DNA of 64,000 nucleotides from Daphnia carinata (Eukaryota > Arthropoda > Branchiopoda > Diplostraca > Daphniidae), in assembly GCF_022539665.2 (NCBI RefSeq), contig NC_081334.1:8030424-8094423 (forward strand), in the 5' to 3' direction. Under the pieces are notes generated by a model, which worked only from the letters and a program-made list of their open reading frames with translations, made no database searches and was not told the origin of the DNA. This document shows positions 21,587 through 32,033 of the stretch, one piece after another (position 1 is the stretch's first letter; each line of letters starts with the position of its first letter). Position numbers and translations under genes: made by a program.

Positions 21587-22253
21587 TGAAAATCATTTCG
21601 TCACCCGGTAGACGGACCAGTGTACCCATCCCATCTTCCACTAGTCGGGTTTTCGGTTTAGTCTTCTGCGTATAGGTTTTATCCCAAATCAGTGTTAAGT
21701 GATTGTGTGACAAATTTCCAGTCGTGGCGGAAGCTGTTCCGATCGGAGTTGTAAAATCGGCGTCTTCGTGTTGCTGGAAAAGTAACACTTTCTCCAGAAC
21801 ATACTTTATAATTTCAGAATCAATTGTTTGTAACCAATATCCGAAAATGTCAGGTTCGCGATCAAATACAAATTTATCGTATGAAAAAGTCATCCGATTT
21901 TCGTCACAACGTTTATGGTTAATCATTTCGTTACACTCGGCGGGTGAAGTGTCGATCGAAATTTTATCTGGAACTATCACTAATTGACCGAAAAAGTTCA
22001 TGGTGATGCGCCGTATATTCTTCCATCGTGCGCAAATATATCCCGGAAATTTAGCCGCGGCACGTTCTTCGCTATAAATCGCGTATTTCACCTTTATGGC
22101 CTTATTATCGGGCGCAATTGCTTGACAGTTATCGTCGGGGAATTGGAGTATTCCCGTCCTTAATGGTTCGGAACAGTCGCATACGGTTGTTTGAAATGCC
22201 TGCGGGTGTAACCCGTAAAGGCATAGCAATAGTATGCAAGGAATCAGCGACAT
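21540..22253 (-). pseudogene. Gypsy A env, N-terminal part truncated by deletion
   Basis: The frame opens with a signal-peptide-like start (MSLIPCILLLCLYGLHPQAF) followed by a Cys pair (TTVCDCSEPLR) and a soluble ectodomain with further Cys residues. It ends in the LTR remnant after EMIFSF, so the last ~16 residues are read from LTR sequence. No fusion or membrane segment remains. Position just upstream of the 3' LTR and the signal peptide support an envelope glycoprotein of a Gypsy element. I see no close resemblance to the env of element B. Confidence 0.6.
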
Positions 22254-22259
22254 TTTCTA

Positions 22260-23640
22260 TAGGGGGCAACATATAGTAAACATTACAATCAATAGAAAAC
22301 GGTGGAAAGTATGGATAAAAGCATTAGACAACATCATGTGGGTTTCTTAAACTAGGGCGAGTAATATAAAAAGAAGTTAAAATAATAAGCAAAAGCGGAA
22401 AAGTATATATGACAGCAATTGAAAAGGTCAACGATCTTCCGTCGGCCTTTAAACAGTTGCCGATGGTCGTTAGCGAGTAAAAATACGCACATGGGGCATG
22501 GAAAAACATGTGTTTTCTAGTATAAGAGTAAGCATTTTTATGTAGTAACTGGTATCATTGGAAAGAAAAAAGAATAATCTCCATGATGCAAACAAAAAAT
22601 TCGGAAAACGACGCATCGTTTAGACAGGAGAAGAAGAAGATGCGTGTTGCAATTTTAACGACGGGGAAAAAAACACAGGTCGATTTTCATTAGAGTAACA
22701 CAAAAGGGCGGATACAGATAGGGTAAAAGGCGAGTGAAACACGAGCAAGGGAAAAGAAAAGGGCGCGCTTGGTGGGCTTGAAGGGTGCATTTTTCCTAAG
22801 CTCAACGTAAGGCGTAACACAGGTGCTAATAGCTCAAAAGGTAGGGCGCTCAGCTGTGATGCTGGAGGTCCGAGGTTTGAATCCTCAGTAGAACTAGATA
22901 ACTTATCCATCAATGAGGGTGCTATACTACGCAAGGGCTATCATTCATTGTTTATGATAAAAGAAACGACGCGAAGACTAGCTTTTATTTTCTAAATCCA
23001 ACACATGAGAAATGGTATGGGGAAAGAAATAAAATGGCGCTAAAAAGAGGAACGAACATCTGGGGAAGAAAGAAAAAGCGGCTTGTGCGAGACAAGGGAC
23101 ATTTGTCGCAGACACAAGAGGTTGGGGTAAAATAGGCGTAAATTTCTTAGTGAAATATACGTAGGCTTATGGAGTATATGGACTAATGTTTTTCTTGTAT
23201 ATATATATTAGAGGAACCCAAGAGAGAAGGAAAATAGGGAAAAGGCTGTGTTTAAGAATTTCAAGAAAACCTACGTCAAGAAGGGAATATTGCGGCAAAA
23301 AGAGAAGGGCAAACTATTTGGACTTAGACAATTTACTGAAAAGTAGGGCATAGCGCAAACGCGGGAAGTTACTTTGTTATTTTTCTATTCGAAGTTTAAG
23401 TATATGTTTTTTTGTATCAGCTTATAAGAGTTTTCTATCTTTCTGTTACTCCTACCCCTTCTCTTTCTTTTGCCTGACTCTAGCTAGTGGGTTAGTTCAT
23501 ATATAGAGATATGTATGAACAAGGGGAAGTAACTAGTTTTTTTGTCTGATTTATTTGTTGAGGGCAAGAACGGATACAAACAGGCATGAGAGAATGAATC
23601 GAATATAAATGCAAAGGTTTCCTTTTTTTTTCTCAATTTT
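22260..23640 (-). other. Gypsy A region between accessory ORFs and env, no clear gene
   Basis: AT-rich with only short frames. It includes the tRNA-like sequence at 22,826-22,895. Possible splice or leader sequence for env; nothing firm. Confidence 0.4.
22826..22895 (+). repeat. tRNA-like pseudogene
   Basis: TAGCTCAAAAGGTAGGGCGC resembles a D-arm with an A box. GAGGTTTGAATCCTC is a perfectly paired T-arm with a B box. The loop CTGTGAT sits at the anticodon position. The acceptor stem does not pair, so it is a fossil or SINE head rather than a working tRNA. Confidence 0.4.
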
Positions 23641-23644
23641 CTTC

Positions 23645-24015
23645 TTGCGATGATGGGCGGCGATTTGCAGGGTCCAAATCGAGAATTGCTTCGAAGACTT
23701 CTTTGGCCCTCTGCCAGTCCTGTTGTTCGATTAGCTGTTAATTTGGACGAGTTCCTCCGTCCGAGATTTTGTGAGCCGAGCTACTCTCCAGCGGTTTTGG
23801 AGATGGTGTTCCATATCCATCAGCCGCCTTCGGAACGGTCGTTGATTGTCGATGGAGTTTCTTCCGCAGGCTGCGCTTACGGCCCGGTCGACGTCTTCTT
23901 TTGTCGAAGTGGTGCTGGTAGCTTCTTGTACTACTATGTTGTCCTCGGTTTTAGGATTGCGGCAAACGCGTTCGATCTGGGGTATCTGTGGCCGACGGAA
24001 GTTGTTCGCAGCCAT
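23645..24015 (-). pseudogene. Gypsy A accessory ORF 2 (TPR-like motif), frameshifted
   Basis: The frame starts at an ATG at 24,015 (MAANNFRRPQIPQIERV), runs to a stop near 23,731, and continues in a second frame (IEQQDWQRAKEVFEAILDLD, PANRR) to a TGA near 23,645. The segment MDMEHHLQNRW...EELVQ...DWQRAKEVFEAILDLDP aligns with MESWEMERQRY...ASLARQ...DWGGAVTTLKQILDLDP of the ORF at 24,949-25,383, so the two are diverged duplicates. One nucleotide indel, or a programmed shift, would be needed to read it through. Function unknown; the motif looks like one helical hairpin of a TPR. A longer plus-strand frame overlaps it, but the similarity supports the minus strand. Confidence 0.55.
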
Positions 24016-24059
24016 TTTGGATCGATTGTGGGTCGGCTTCACTCTTTAGCTCCTGGTCT

Positions 24060-24945
24060 GTAGCGTTGACGAGTTGCGAGTGTGGTCCCGACGTTCGAGA
24101 CGTATTGACTTTAAATAATGAAGCCTTCCACTTGTAGTTTCCAGCTTCCTCACTTCACTTTTTTTTTCTTTTTTTTTTTGTTAAAAGTTCGAGTTCAACA
24201 CTAAGTCCCTCGAGGTGTCACTCGATTGTTTCAACAGGTGTCAGTTTTCTTTAGTGTTGTCAGGAGGGGAATTATTTATTGCTGTGTAGGGTCGGGTAGC
24301 CTTCTTCCAAGGGCGCCCAACGGTTCGTTTTTCTTTCGTTTCGTTTTAAATTTAGATTTCTACTTTTATCAAATGGAGTTAGGGAAAGAAGAAAAAGTGA
24401 AAGAAGAAATGAAGGAGCGTAGTGTTTCTACTAGTGACTTAATTGGGCATAAATTGTGTATATCAACTTGTGAGGGATTCGGTATATGGGCGTTGGCGTT
24501 GTGGCGTAATGCTATAGCTTCTGACTGTCACTCGGGAGCCTTAATTTCGAATCACGTCGTGACCTTGACTAAGAAAATTAACTGGTAGATTCCTCTGGAG
24601 TTGTTGAGGTTGACTAATTCCTAATTACTATTCTGTGGGTGAATTAACAATAAATGTTAAAATTTTATTTATCCTGTGCCGAATTTTCGACTAACGCTGG
24701 GTATTGAATTCGGTATTCCATATGGAATATATGGCTCGTTGATATAACCCTCAACCACGGCTCGGAAGTCTCAGGTTCAAACATGGCTGTGATCATGAAT
24801 AAAAATTTTGATGATAGATACCTCAAGAGTTGCGAAGCTGATTAATCCATAACTATTTTACTGCGATTGAATATTTTAAGTGTTTAGTTCTGGTTTGGTT
24901 TGAAATGGCTTTGATATTAAGATAGGGTGAATATATGTCTAGCTG
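24060..24945 (-). other. Spacer between the two Gypsy A accessory ORFs
   Basis: No convincing coding frame on either strand. The longest, on the plus strand at 24,226-24,588, lies antisense in the element and has no recognisable content. Confidence 0.4.
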
Positions 24946-24948
24946 TGT

Positions 24949-25383
24949 TCAATGGGAAGTGTTGGGGCCGTTGCGCCTCTGACGTTTTCGACCAGTGTCC
25001 CACTGGTCGGGCGACCAGTTGAAAAGAGGGAGGTGGCGCTTTCCTGGATCCAAGTCCAGAATTTGCTTGAGGGTGGTGACTGCTCCTCCCCAATCTTCGG
25101 CGTAAAGATCAGCATTTAATTGACGGGCGAGGGAGGCCGTACGTTCTTCGATACGGCGCTCGTAACGCTGACGTTCCATCTCCCACGATTCCATGTCGTC
25201 GAGCTCCGGGGACCGAGGCGTCTGGCTGACGACGGTGGTAGTTTTTTCGGGCACCGGAGTCCAATCGTCGTAGATTGGGATGGCCACCATTGGTGCCATC
25301 GCTTTTCCGGCTTGCTCTTCGGCACTTAGCCACTCGGAAGCTGCCTGGGTTTGCTGATTGGTTGAGTTGGCGCACGGGTCCAT
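24949..25383 (-). CDS. Gypsy A accessory ORF 1 (TPR-like motif)
   Basis: An intact 144-codon frame with ATG start lies just after the pol tail. The N-terminal half is polar. A charged helix (WEMERQRYERRIEERTASL) is followed by a TPR-like segment (AEDWGGAVTTLKQILDLDPG), and the C-terminus is basic (GRKRQRRNGP). A diverged duplicate lies 0.9 kb downstream in the same element. I do not recognise a named family. Position between pol and env suggests an accessory protein made from a spliced transcript. Confidence 0.6.
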   Translation of the reverse strand: MDPCANSTNQQTQAASEWLSAEEQAGKAMAPMVAIPIYDDWTPVPEKTTTVVSQTPRSPELDDMESWEMERQRYERRIEERTASLARQLNADLYAEDWGGAVTTLKQILDLDPGKRHLPLFNWSPDQWDTGRKRQRRNGPNTSH

Positions 25384-25516
25384 CTTTACGGAAGTTTAAA
25401 TTTGGAGCGCGATTTTGGTGAACTCGACTCAACAAGTGTCAAACCTTTGAAATTTCTTGCTGTTAAATACACGTCGTTCGTTATGTGATCGTTGACTTTG
25501 TTTTGGAAAAACGCTT

Positions 25517-26505
25517 CTAATTTCTATAACGCATTGGTAGTCTTCGATTTCTGTGCGGGCGTCCGGTAGCATTTTGGGGTGGCAATTCTTCAGGCTGATC
25601 GATGGCTGGCGCCACCTGTCGAGCATCAGATTCAGGATTTATTATTGCAGCTGCGTTGTTTCCGTGAATTATTGTTGTGTTAAGTGGGCTATAGCACATG
25701 TCATCAAAAGCCGACTTATTATCGTCTGAATTATATATTTCTTGGGTTTCGCTGACTAAAGGGGAATGTTGTTTATTGTTTTGGTTGGCGGCCATTTGTA
25801 ACTCCGCTGACTCCAATTCCACCGTTTCGGGTTCCGCACTTTCCACATCCGCGTTTTCTGCGGCTCTTGCTTCCATATCCACATTCTCCACTTCCAAAGG
25901 TTCCAATTCCATGTTTTCCAATTCGCTTGTTGTTAGCTCCATATTTTCCATAGTTTCCATTGTTTGGGTGGAAATCGATTTACGATATCGATTCTCGAAC
26001 TTCGAAGGCGTCTCGATAGGGGGACAATGTTCGTCTTTCCATAACATTGTTTCGTACAGGGGTTTTAGACGGTTAACGTGAGTTCGTTGACAGATGTATG
26101 AATAACAGCAATATCAACTGTATTATCGGATTAAACTTTTACAATTCTATAAGGACCTTTATATTTAGAGGTAAATTTCCTACTATCGCCCTCTTTAGCT
26201 ACCCTAATATCTAATAATACTCTATCACCTACCATATACTGTTTTACATTCGCTCTTTTATTATATTGTTCCCTCTGACGTTTCCTTGCTTTTTCGCTCT
26301 CCTCACGGACGCGCTGGAAACTGTAACGCAAGCGATCAGCTAAGTTACCTACGTAATCTGATGCGGGGGTAAATGTTTTTGGGGAAGCGTCAAGGAATTC
26401 ATTAATAGGTATATTGGGATCTCTACCGTGCAGTAAATAATACGGGGTTTCACATGTCGAAGAATGGACAGAACTACGGTAAGCAAATAAAACATCATCC
26501 AGCAT
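25517..26505 (-). pseudogene. Gypsy A integrase C-terminus and pol tail
   Basis: The 26,505-26,131 frame carries the end of the integrase core and its C-terminal fold (VHSSTCETPYYLLHGRDP; YMVGDRVLLDIRV; SKYKGPYRIVKV). A second frame, 26,047-25,517, is an acidic tail with repeated Glu-Asn-Met motifs (METMENMELTTSELENMELE) and ends with RPHRNRRLPMRYRN. About 80 nt with stops separate the two frames. The Glu-rich repeats may be a disordered linker. Confidence 0.75.
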
Positions 26506-26632
26506 ATCTTCCCAGTTCTCATGTTCACCATCTTTTAATTACTTTCTCAACATTGTTGTTAATGTCGATTGAATCTTTCAGTCTCTCCGTTGCTAGCTGG
26601 ATTATAAGCAGTTGTTAATTTTTGATCAATTT

Positions 26633-27890
26633 TTAATTTTTTACAGAAATAACGAAATAGCTTCGACGTGAAATTGGTTCCACGATCAGAAAGAATAGCT
26701 TTGGCATACCATGTCTAACTATAATTGTCTTATATACACATTCTGCTGTCGTCTGTGCTGTTTGATCCCTTAACGCAACAGCTTCTACCCACCGGCTAAA
26801 ATAATCGGTAATGACTAAAATATAACTATTTCCATTAGGTGAAATTGGCGTAATTGGGCCCAAAAAGTCCATCCCAATGACTTGGAAAGGAGCTTTTGCT
26901 ATTTCATGAGGATGCAACAATGCCCTATATGTTGAAGAAGTGTTGGCGGTGCACACCTCACAAGCCTGGCAGTATTCTTTAATTTCCTTTCTCATATTTG
27001 GCCAATAATAATGATTCTTTATTTTCAAATAGGTTATATAAAAAGCTAAATGTCCGCCCATCGGTGCGTCATGTAATTCTTTGAGCACTAGATGGCGTAA
27101 CGATGCAGGCAAGACTAACTGACGGTTAGTTTCGTTTCTTTTGCTATCGGCAGGTGGCAGCACGTGCCGGTAAAGTGTACCATCAATAACGTCGAAATAA
27201 TCAATTTCTTTAACCCAATCCGGCTTAGATTGAAGAAAAGATTCCTCGAGTTCTCCGTTATCCAAATAATTACGAATGGCTATGCCAAGGTCGTCTTCCA
27301 ATTGCTTTTCGCAAATTAAGGTAATTTTGCTTTCAGTTTGGATACTGGCTACTTTTAAGCGTGACAGGCAATCTGCGTTTTGGTAGACACATCCCGGCCT
27401 ATATTTCAATTCGTAATTAGTTGCGGCCAATAGTATAGCCCATCTCCCTAATCTACCATTATTATCCTTTTGTTCTTTAAGCCATTGCAAGGGACGGTGG
27501 TCACTGATAATTTCAAAAGGTTTATCCAATAGATAATGCCTAAAATGCTTGATGGCATCTACGACTGCTAAGGCTTCCATCTCTGTCGTACTATAATTCG
27601 ATTCTGCTTTTGTTTACTGTCTACTGGAGTAGGCTATGGGATGTTCCTGGCCATTTTGAATTTGGGATAGCACTGCTCCAATGCCGTAATCGCAGGCATC
27701 GGTGAAAAGGATAAATTTTTCATTGAAATTGGGGTAAGCAAGAACTGGTGGAATTACTAGAGAATTGCGCAATTTCTCGAAAGCAACTTGTTCCTCAGGT
27801 CCCCAACTAAAAGGCTTCCTGCTAAGATCTTTATGAGTTAAACGAGTAACGGTTTGGCAATCGATCCCAAATCTTTGATAAATCTTCTGT
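26633..27890 (-). pseudogene. Gypsy A RNase H and integrase, interrupted
   Basis: From about 27,850 to 27,615 the frame encodes the start of RNase H (FTDACDYGIGAVLSQ) and stops at a TAA in a codon following SSRQ. The frame 27,580-26,633 continues with RNase H (EMEALAVVDAIKHFRHYL; SDHRPLQWLKEQ), the integrase HHCC finger (HDAPMGGHLAFYITYLKI ... CQACEVC) and the first catalytic Asp (VIGMDFLGPI). A frameshift near 26,700 scrambles the segment with the second Asp. So neither enzyme is complete. Confidence 0.8.
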
Positions 27891-27899
27891 AGTATCCAG

Positions 27900-29099
27900 C
27901 TAATCCGAGAAATGATCTGACTTCGTCGACTGAAGTCGGTGTTTTATAATTGACTTTTTATCAATTTTGCTCGGATCAGGCTTAATACCATCGGTCGATA
28001 TTACGTGACATAGATAATTTACTGAGCGTTTAATAAACTGGCATTTCTTGAGTTTCAATTTCAGATTGGCATCCCGTAATAATTCAAAAATTTGTCGAAT
28101 ATCACGTAAGTGATCTTCACACTTGTTTTCTACTAAAACCACGGGTGAAGCCCATGGAGAATGCGAATATTGGATTACATCTGCATTAAGCATTTCTTGA
28201 ATCTTATCATCTAATAATTTCCTTTGGTTATTTGTTACTCTGTATGGGAGTTGTCGAATGGGGCCTCGTCCTTGTGTATCAATCGTATTTTTTATAAGGT
28301 TGGTGTTTCCTAATTCTGAATCTTTGGACGCGAACAAGTCGGGAAAGTCTATTAATAATTTTGAAAGCGGTTCTTGAAATTCGGAATCTACTTCTGTGAG
28401 TAAAATTGGCTCAATTACTGGTTTAGGATTATCTTCGAATTTCGCTAAAGAAATTTTTCCGATAATACTTCCAACTATTTCAATTATGCCTAATGTAGTG
28501 TTTCTAGGAATTTTGATTTGATGTATTGAATGATTCTCGACCAAAATTTTATAAGTTCCATCTCCCGATACATTGCCGATAAATTCTTCGATATAAATGC
28601 CTGCTGGCAGATCTTTTGCTGGGGTAAATATAAACGCTGTATTTTGTGGGACATACGGAAATGAACCTTTCATTTCCGCTGCAATTACTATCGACGTCTG
28701 ACGAAATAGCGTCGTCTTTTTGACCGTAGTAACTGCCATGTCGGGTACCTCAGAGATGGCTGATCCCTGCTCATCCCTCGCTAGGTAAATGCTCCTGGCT
28801 TCTCCGTCAAGCCGAAATCCGTGCTTCTGGATAGCATCCCATCCAAGGATACAGTCCTCAGAAACACCATTAGTAACAATAAATTCTTGCTCAAAAACTG
28901 TTTCTCCGTATCGTACGGGTAAAATAACTCTTCCCAGCGTATGTAATTTCTTCTCCCCTACATCATATAAATTGAAGTCAAGCTGACTGCAGATCACCTG
29001 ACCTCTAGGGGGTAACTTATTAAATAATCTCTCATGGATAATACTTTTAGACGCGCCTGTATCAAATAATGCTTGTAGCGGGATCTGAAAAATTTTCAA
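27900..29099 (-). pseudogene. Gypsy A protease and RT with catalytic core deleted in frame
   Basis: The 399-codon frame starts with an aspartic protease (QALFDTGASKSIIHE) and continues through the linker to RT fingers (HSPWASPVVLVENK). It then passes directly to the post-catalytic palm segment (EDHLRDIRQIFELLRDANLK ... KKCQFIKRSVNYL). The intervening ~120-150 residues, including the YxDD box, are absent without loss of frame. Reverse transcription would have to be supplied in trans by another element. Confidence 0.8.
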
Positions 29100-29203
29100 T
29101 GGAATTCTAGGGGTCGATTCATTCGTAATAGTGGTTAATTTTGCGACTTGTCGGGGTTTAATATGAGGCTCGTTATCAACTGACCCGAAGCTACAGTGGA
29201 CAG

Positions 29204-30481
29204 CTACTGGTTTCCCTGGTATTGAGGGGGCCCTGGAATATTAGGTCTTTGCGAATTCCTATATTTTGGACAATTATTAGATTTTAGCCCAATTTCTCGG
29301 CAGGAGTAGCAGATTGGAGGCTGGGCTTGTTCCGGATTGTGACGCTGAAATTGACGACAATTGGACTGAGTGTGACCGCGGTAACCACAAAAATTACAAG
29401 TTAAGATCTGCTGATCTGACCTGTTACTATTATTATTGCTAGGTGGCCTCGAGAAAGAGGACGCAACTGGCGTCGGTCTGTTTGGAAATCGAGAAAGTTG
29501 GTGTTGGTAAGGGTTAGGATTAAAATTATTATTACTATAATTGTTACTGGGACGATGCTGGGGAGGCCTCCAGTTTCTGTCTTGATTGGCGTTATTCGAT
29601 TGGAATGAAACTTGTTTCCTATAAGGAGTGCCTGGTGTAGCCGCAGAGTAATCTTTCCTATCTTGCTGGAGTCGATTAACAGCCTGTATGAGTTCGTGAA
29701 GAACATCCTTAATCTCATCTTTGTCCGACTTTGGATTATCTCCTTGCTTATGGCTATGGCGAATATTGGCAACGGCACTGTTTACAATTTCTTTCTGGTC
29801 ACTTAACATTTGCTTAAGTTCTTTTAATTCCGAATGTTTTGCGCTAAATGACTCGTCAATTGCCCTAACAAATTCATGCTTCTCATTGTCTGTTTCCAAG
29901 GCTTCCAGCCGAACGGCATAAACGCGAGTTGCTGCTACGTGCTCGTGAAAATCTTTGAATTCCTTATATCTGACCTTAGCTTGCAATTTTGAATCCAATC
30001 CTTCGATAAATTTCTGCATGAGAATAACTGCGAAAGATTTTTCCATATAACCATCAGGATATGCCTTTTTAAAAATTTCTTGTAGACGATGAGCATAATC
30101 TACAATTTTTTCCCCAGGTTTACGTTTAGCTTTATTGAATTTCTTAATGTATACATCAACATTTTCATCCCCGTGAAAGTGATCGAGCAAAGCCGTTTTA
30201 ATGGAGCCATAGTCGTATGGATGCTGTTTAATTAAGGTTTGTATGAGTGAAAAAGCTTTATCTGTTAACTTTGCTCGCATCATCTGAATAATTTTCCCTT
30301 CAGACCATCCTGCCCCATCAACTATACGCTCAAAAGATTCTAGCCAAGAGTCAAAGCGAGTAATTGGACTACCGGAAAAGGGAGGAAGTAATTGTAAGCG
30401 TGAAAAGGTATGCTGGTTGTTTTGTAAATTATTTAAATCGTTTACCGTAGCTGCCCTGTTAGGGGAATAAGAGTAAGCCAT
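29204..30481 (-). CDS. Gypsy A gag
   Basis: I place the gag start at the ATG of MAYSYSPNRA (30,481), although the same frame is open upstream to 31,999. It has a capsid-like helical domain (PFSGSPITRFDSWLESFERI; FIEGLDSKLQAKVRY), a Gln/Asn/Pro-rich linker, a CCHC knuckle (CNFCGYRGHTQSNC) and a second degenerate knuckle (CYSCREIGLKSNNC) lacking the His. It would package RNA and form particles. The overlapping 334-codon ORF ends 17 nt before this ATG, which supports a separate gag start. Confidence 0.85.
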   Translation of the reverse strand: MAYSYSPNRAATVNDLNNLQNNQHTFSRLQLLPPFSGSPITRFDSWLESFERIVDGAGWSEGKIIQMMRAKLTDKAFSLIQTLIKQHPYDYGSIKTALLDHFHGDENVDVYIKKFNKAKRKPGEKIVDYAHRLQEIFKKAYPDGYMEKSFAVILMQKFIEGLDSKLQAKVRYKEFKDFHEHVAATRVYAVRLEALETDNEKHEFVRAIDESFSAKHSELKELKQMLSDQKEIVNSAVANIRHSHKQGDNPKSDKDEIKDVLHELIQAVNRLQQDRKDYSAATPGTPYRKQVSFQSNNANQDRNWRPPQHRPSNNYSNNNFNPNPYQHQLSRFPNRPTPVASSFSRPPSNNNSNRSDQQILTCNFCGYRGHTQSNCRQFQRHNPEQAQPPICYSCREIGLKSNNCPKYRNSQRPNIPGPPQYQGNQ

Positions 30482-31999
30482 ATTGTTGGTAAAAAAAGTT
30501 ATAGGAGAGTTTGGAGCCCTGTGATGGTGAGATTGCGCGGTGCCCGGAATGCGGTTCGAAACTGGCCGGAATTCGCCAATATTGTTGTCGGTCTGTGGTA
30601 TCGACGGTTTCGGAATCGTAGTCGTTCTGTCTTGCGCTCGTCTATCTGCTGTGATGATGTCGGACAAGTTGGGGTGATCTCCAGCTCTTCCTGGGTTTCC
30701 CGAATGGACGATAGCAACTGTTTCAATTGTTTGGCAGTCTGGGCGAGGACGTCTTTGACGATGGCCGACAGCTGCTTGTGGCACGGTCTTGCCACTCTCC
30801 GGAAGTGGGTCAATCTGTTCCCGAGGAGTATCAGTTCGGGTAACAGTGATTCCAAGCTGGTGATTGATTGTAGTTTTCTTATGAACGAGAGTAGGTTTAG
30901 TATGGCCGTGAAAAGAGTCAGCTGGAATTCCAACAAGGTTTTCTCCAGGTGGATCGAGAATTCGAACGTTTCCAGGATCAGAAACTCGTATTGCCTCTCC
31001 TCCTCGCTGATTTGAGTCGTCGCTCTCGGCACAAAGCCGAAGAGGGTCGTGTCCTTCGCTGGTACGAGCGTCTGCAGTTCCTCTATGATGTACGTTTGTC
31101 CTAACAGGAACGTCGTAAACTGCCTCGCATACGTCGTAAAGGACGTCGTCAACTCGGACGCCTGTTGATCCGCCTTCCGCGTCGTCCGCTTTATCTGCCC
31201 GCTGGCCCTCACTTCTTGAATCGCAGCTAAGTATTTCAGGAATATTGTCGGCGTCTCCAAGTCCGTCAGCAACTGCGGTTTGCCCAGGGGGCGGTCCCTC
31301 AGCCCGAAATCGTTCAGTAGCCGGTTTAGCTGGTCCCAAATTTTCGGGTCGTGTGACTGGAAGTCCAACACCCTCTCCTTCAGGCACTTGAGTGCTAATA
31401 TCAGGGACGGAATCGGACTCGACGGCGTCGGAAATACTTTGGATGGATTGCTCCGGATCTCGTGGTATAGGTGATGGAGACTCAAGGTGAGGTGATCGTC
31501 CATTCACTGGGCTTTTCTTTTGGAAGAAGCTTAAAAGAGTACTCGAGAGGAGACTAGCCTTTGATTCGCTTTTCGTAGGTGATTTTGGAGGAGAAAAACG
31601 AGAAAAGAACTTAGCATAGACCGATCGTGGACGTTGAGTGGCTGCGGCAGTAGACTTAACACGTGTACCAGTTTGTTTATTGGTGGGTTTAACGAACGGA
31701 CCTACTTCCTCATAAGCAGGATTCGACCTTAGTTTACGTAACTGAGTATTATCTGTCTGCACTTTAGGTTTCAAAACAGGGGAAGCAGATTTCTTAACGG
31801 CTTCAGTGTCAGTTTCTGTCGCTTTACAGCCCTGAACTTTATCTAACGTGGATGAAGAGCGACCTGATAGTTTCTCAAAATCAATTAACTTAGCAACCGT
31901 TTCGTCGGAGATTTGTACCACTGGCGCTAGGGGAACAAGGGGGGTGCTTACAGGCGTGCGAGGTATCTTATGTCCGCGAGAAATAACATCATCCGTCAT
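30482..31999 (-). CDS. Gypsy A N-terminal extension frame of gag (disordered)
   Basis: In frame with gag and opening at an ATG at 31,999 that lies 35 nt from the LTR, directly after the primer-binding site. The product is low in hydrophobic residues and rich in Pro, Ser, Thr and Lys/Arg, so it is probably disordered. A gag-pre-protein of about 506 residues fused to gag would give the 931-codon product. The first 496 nt do not overlap the 334-codon ORF; the rest does. It may be a genuine extension or the passenger frame of the overprint. Confidence 0.55.
30499..31503 (-). CDS. Gypsy A helical ORF overprinted on the pre-gag frame
   Basis: A 334-codon frame with ATG start at 31,503, on the same strand as the long frame 31,999-29,204 but in another phase. 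The product is Leu-rich and predominantly helical by eye (LILALKCLKERVLDFQSHD; IWDQLNRLLNDFGLRDR; IVKDVLAQTAKQLKQLLSSI), ending with a basic Arg-rich tail (ERLRFRNRRYHRP). The competing frame in the same bases reads as low-complexity Pro/Ser/Arg/Asp sequence. Two phases open together for 1,005 nt is unlikely by chance. This frame has the more protein-like composition. Family unknown. Confidence 0.6.
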   Translation of the reverse strand: MDDHLTLSLHHLYHEIRSNPSKVFPTPSSPIPSLILALKCLKERVLDFQSHDPKIWDQLNRLLNDFGLRDRPLGKPQLLTDLETPTIFLKYLAAIQEVRASGQIKRTTRKADQQASELTTSFTTYARQFTTFLLGQTYIIEELQTLVPAKDTTLFGFVPRATTQISEEERQYEFLILETFEFSIHLEKTLLEFQLTLFTAILNLLSFIRKLQSITSLESLLPELILLGNRLTHFRRVARPCHKQLSAIVKDVLAQTAKQLKQLLSSIRETQEELEITPTCPTSSQQIDERKTERLRFRNRRYHRPTTILANSGQFRTAFRAPRNLTITGLQTLL

Positions 32000-32012
32000 T
32001 GTCTTTGAGTTC

Positions 32013-32030
32013 GAGAAACCGCTGCCACCA
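32013..32030 (-). other. Gypsy A primer-binding site
   Basis: On the minus strand TGGTGGCAGCGGTTTCTC begins 3 nt inside the right LTR. It starts with the TGG expected from a tRNA CCA end. I cannot name the tRNA. Confidence 0.6.
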
Positions 32031-32033
32031 TAA

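Noticed and set aside
23650-24063. 137-codon plus-strand ORF
   Set aside because: The minus strand of the same bases shows similarity to the neighbouring accessory ORF 1, so the plus frame is probably a shadow.
24735-24795. tRNA-like segment with GGTTCAAAC
   Set aside because: Only a B-box-like word is present; no D-arm or acceptor stem can be formed.
30521-31015. 164-codon plus-strand ORF inside Gypsy A
   Set aside because: It is antisense to the overprinted ORF and to gag extension, has no splice sites or recognisable content, and is best explained as a shadow.
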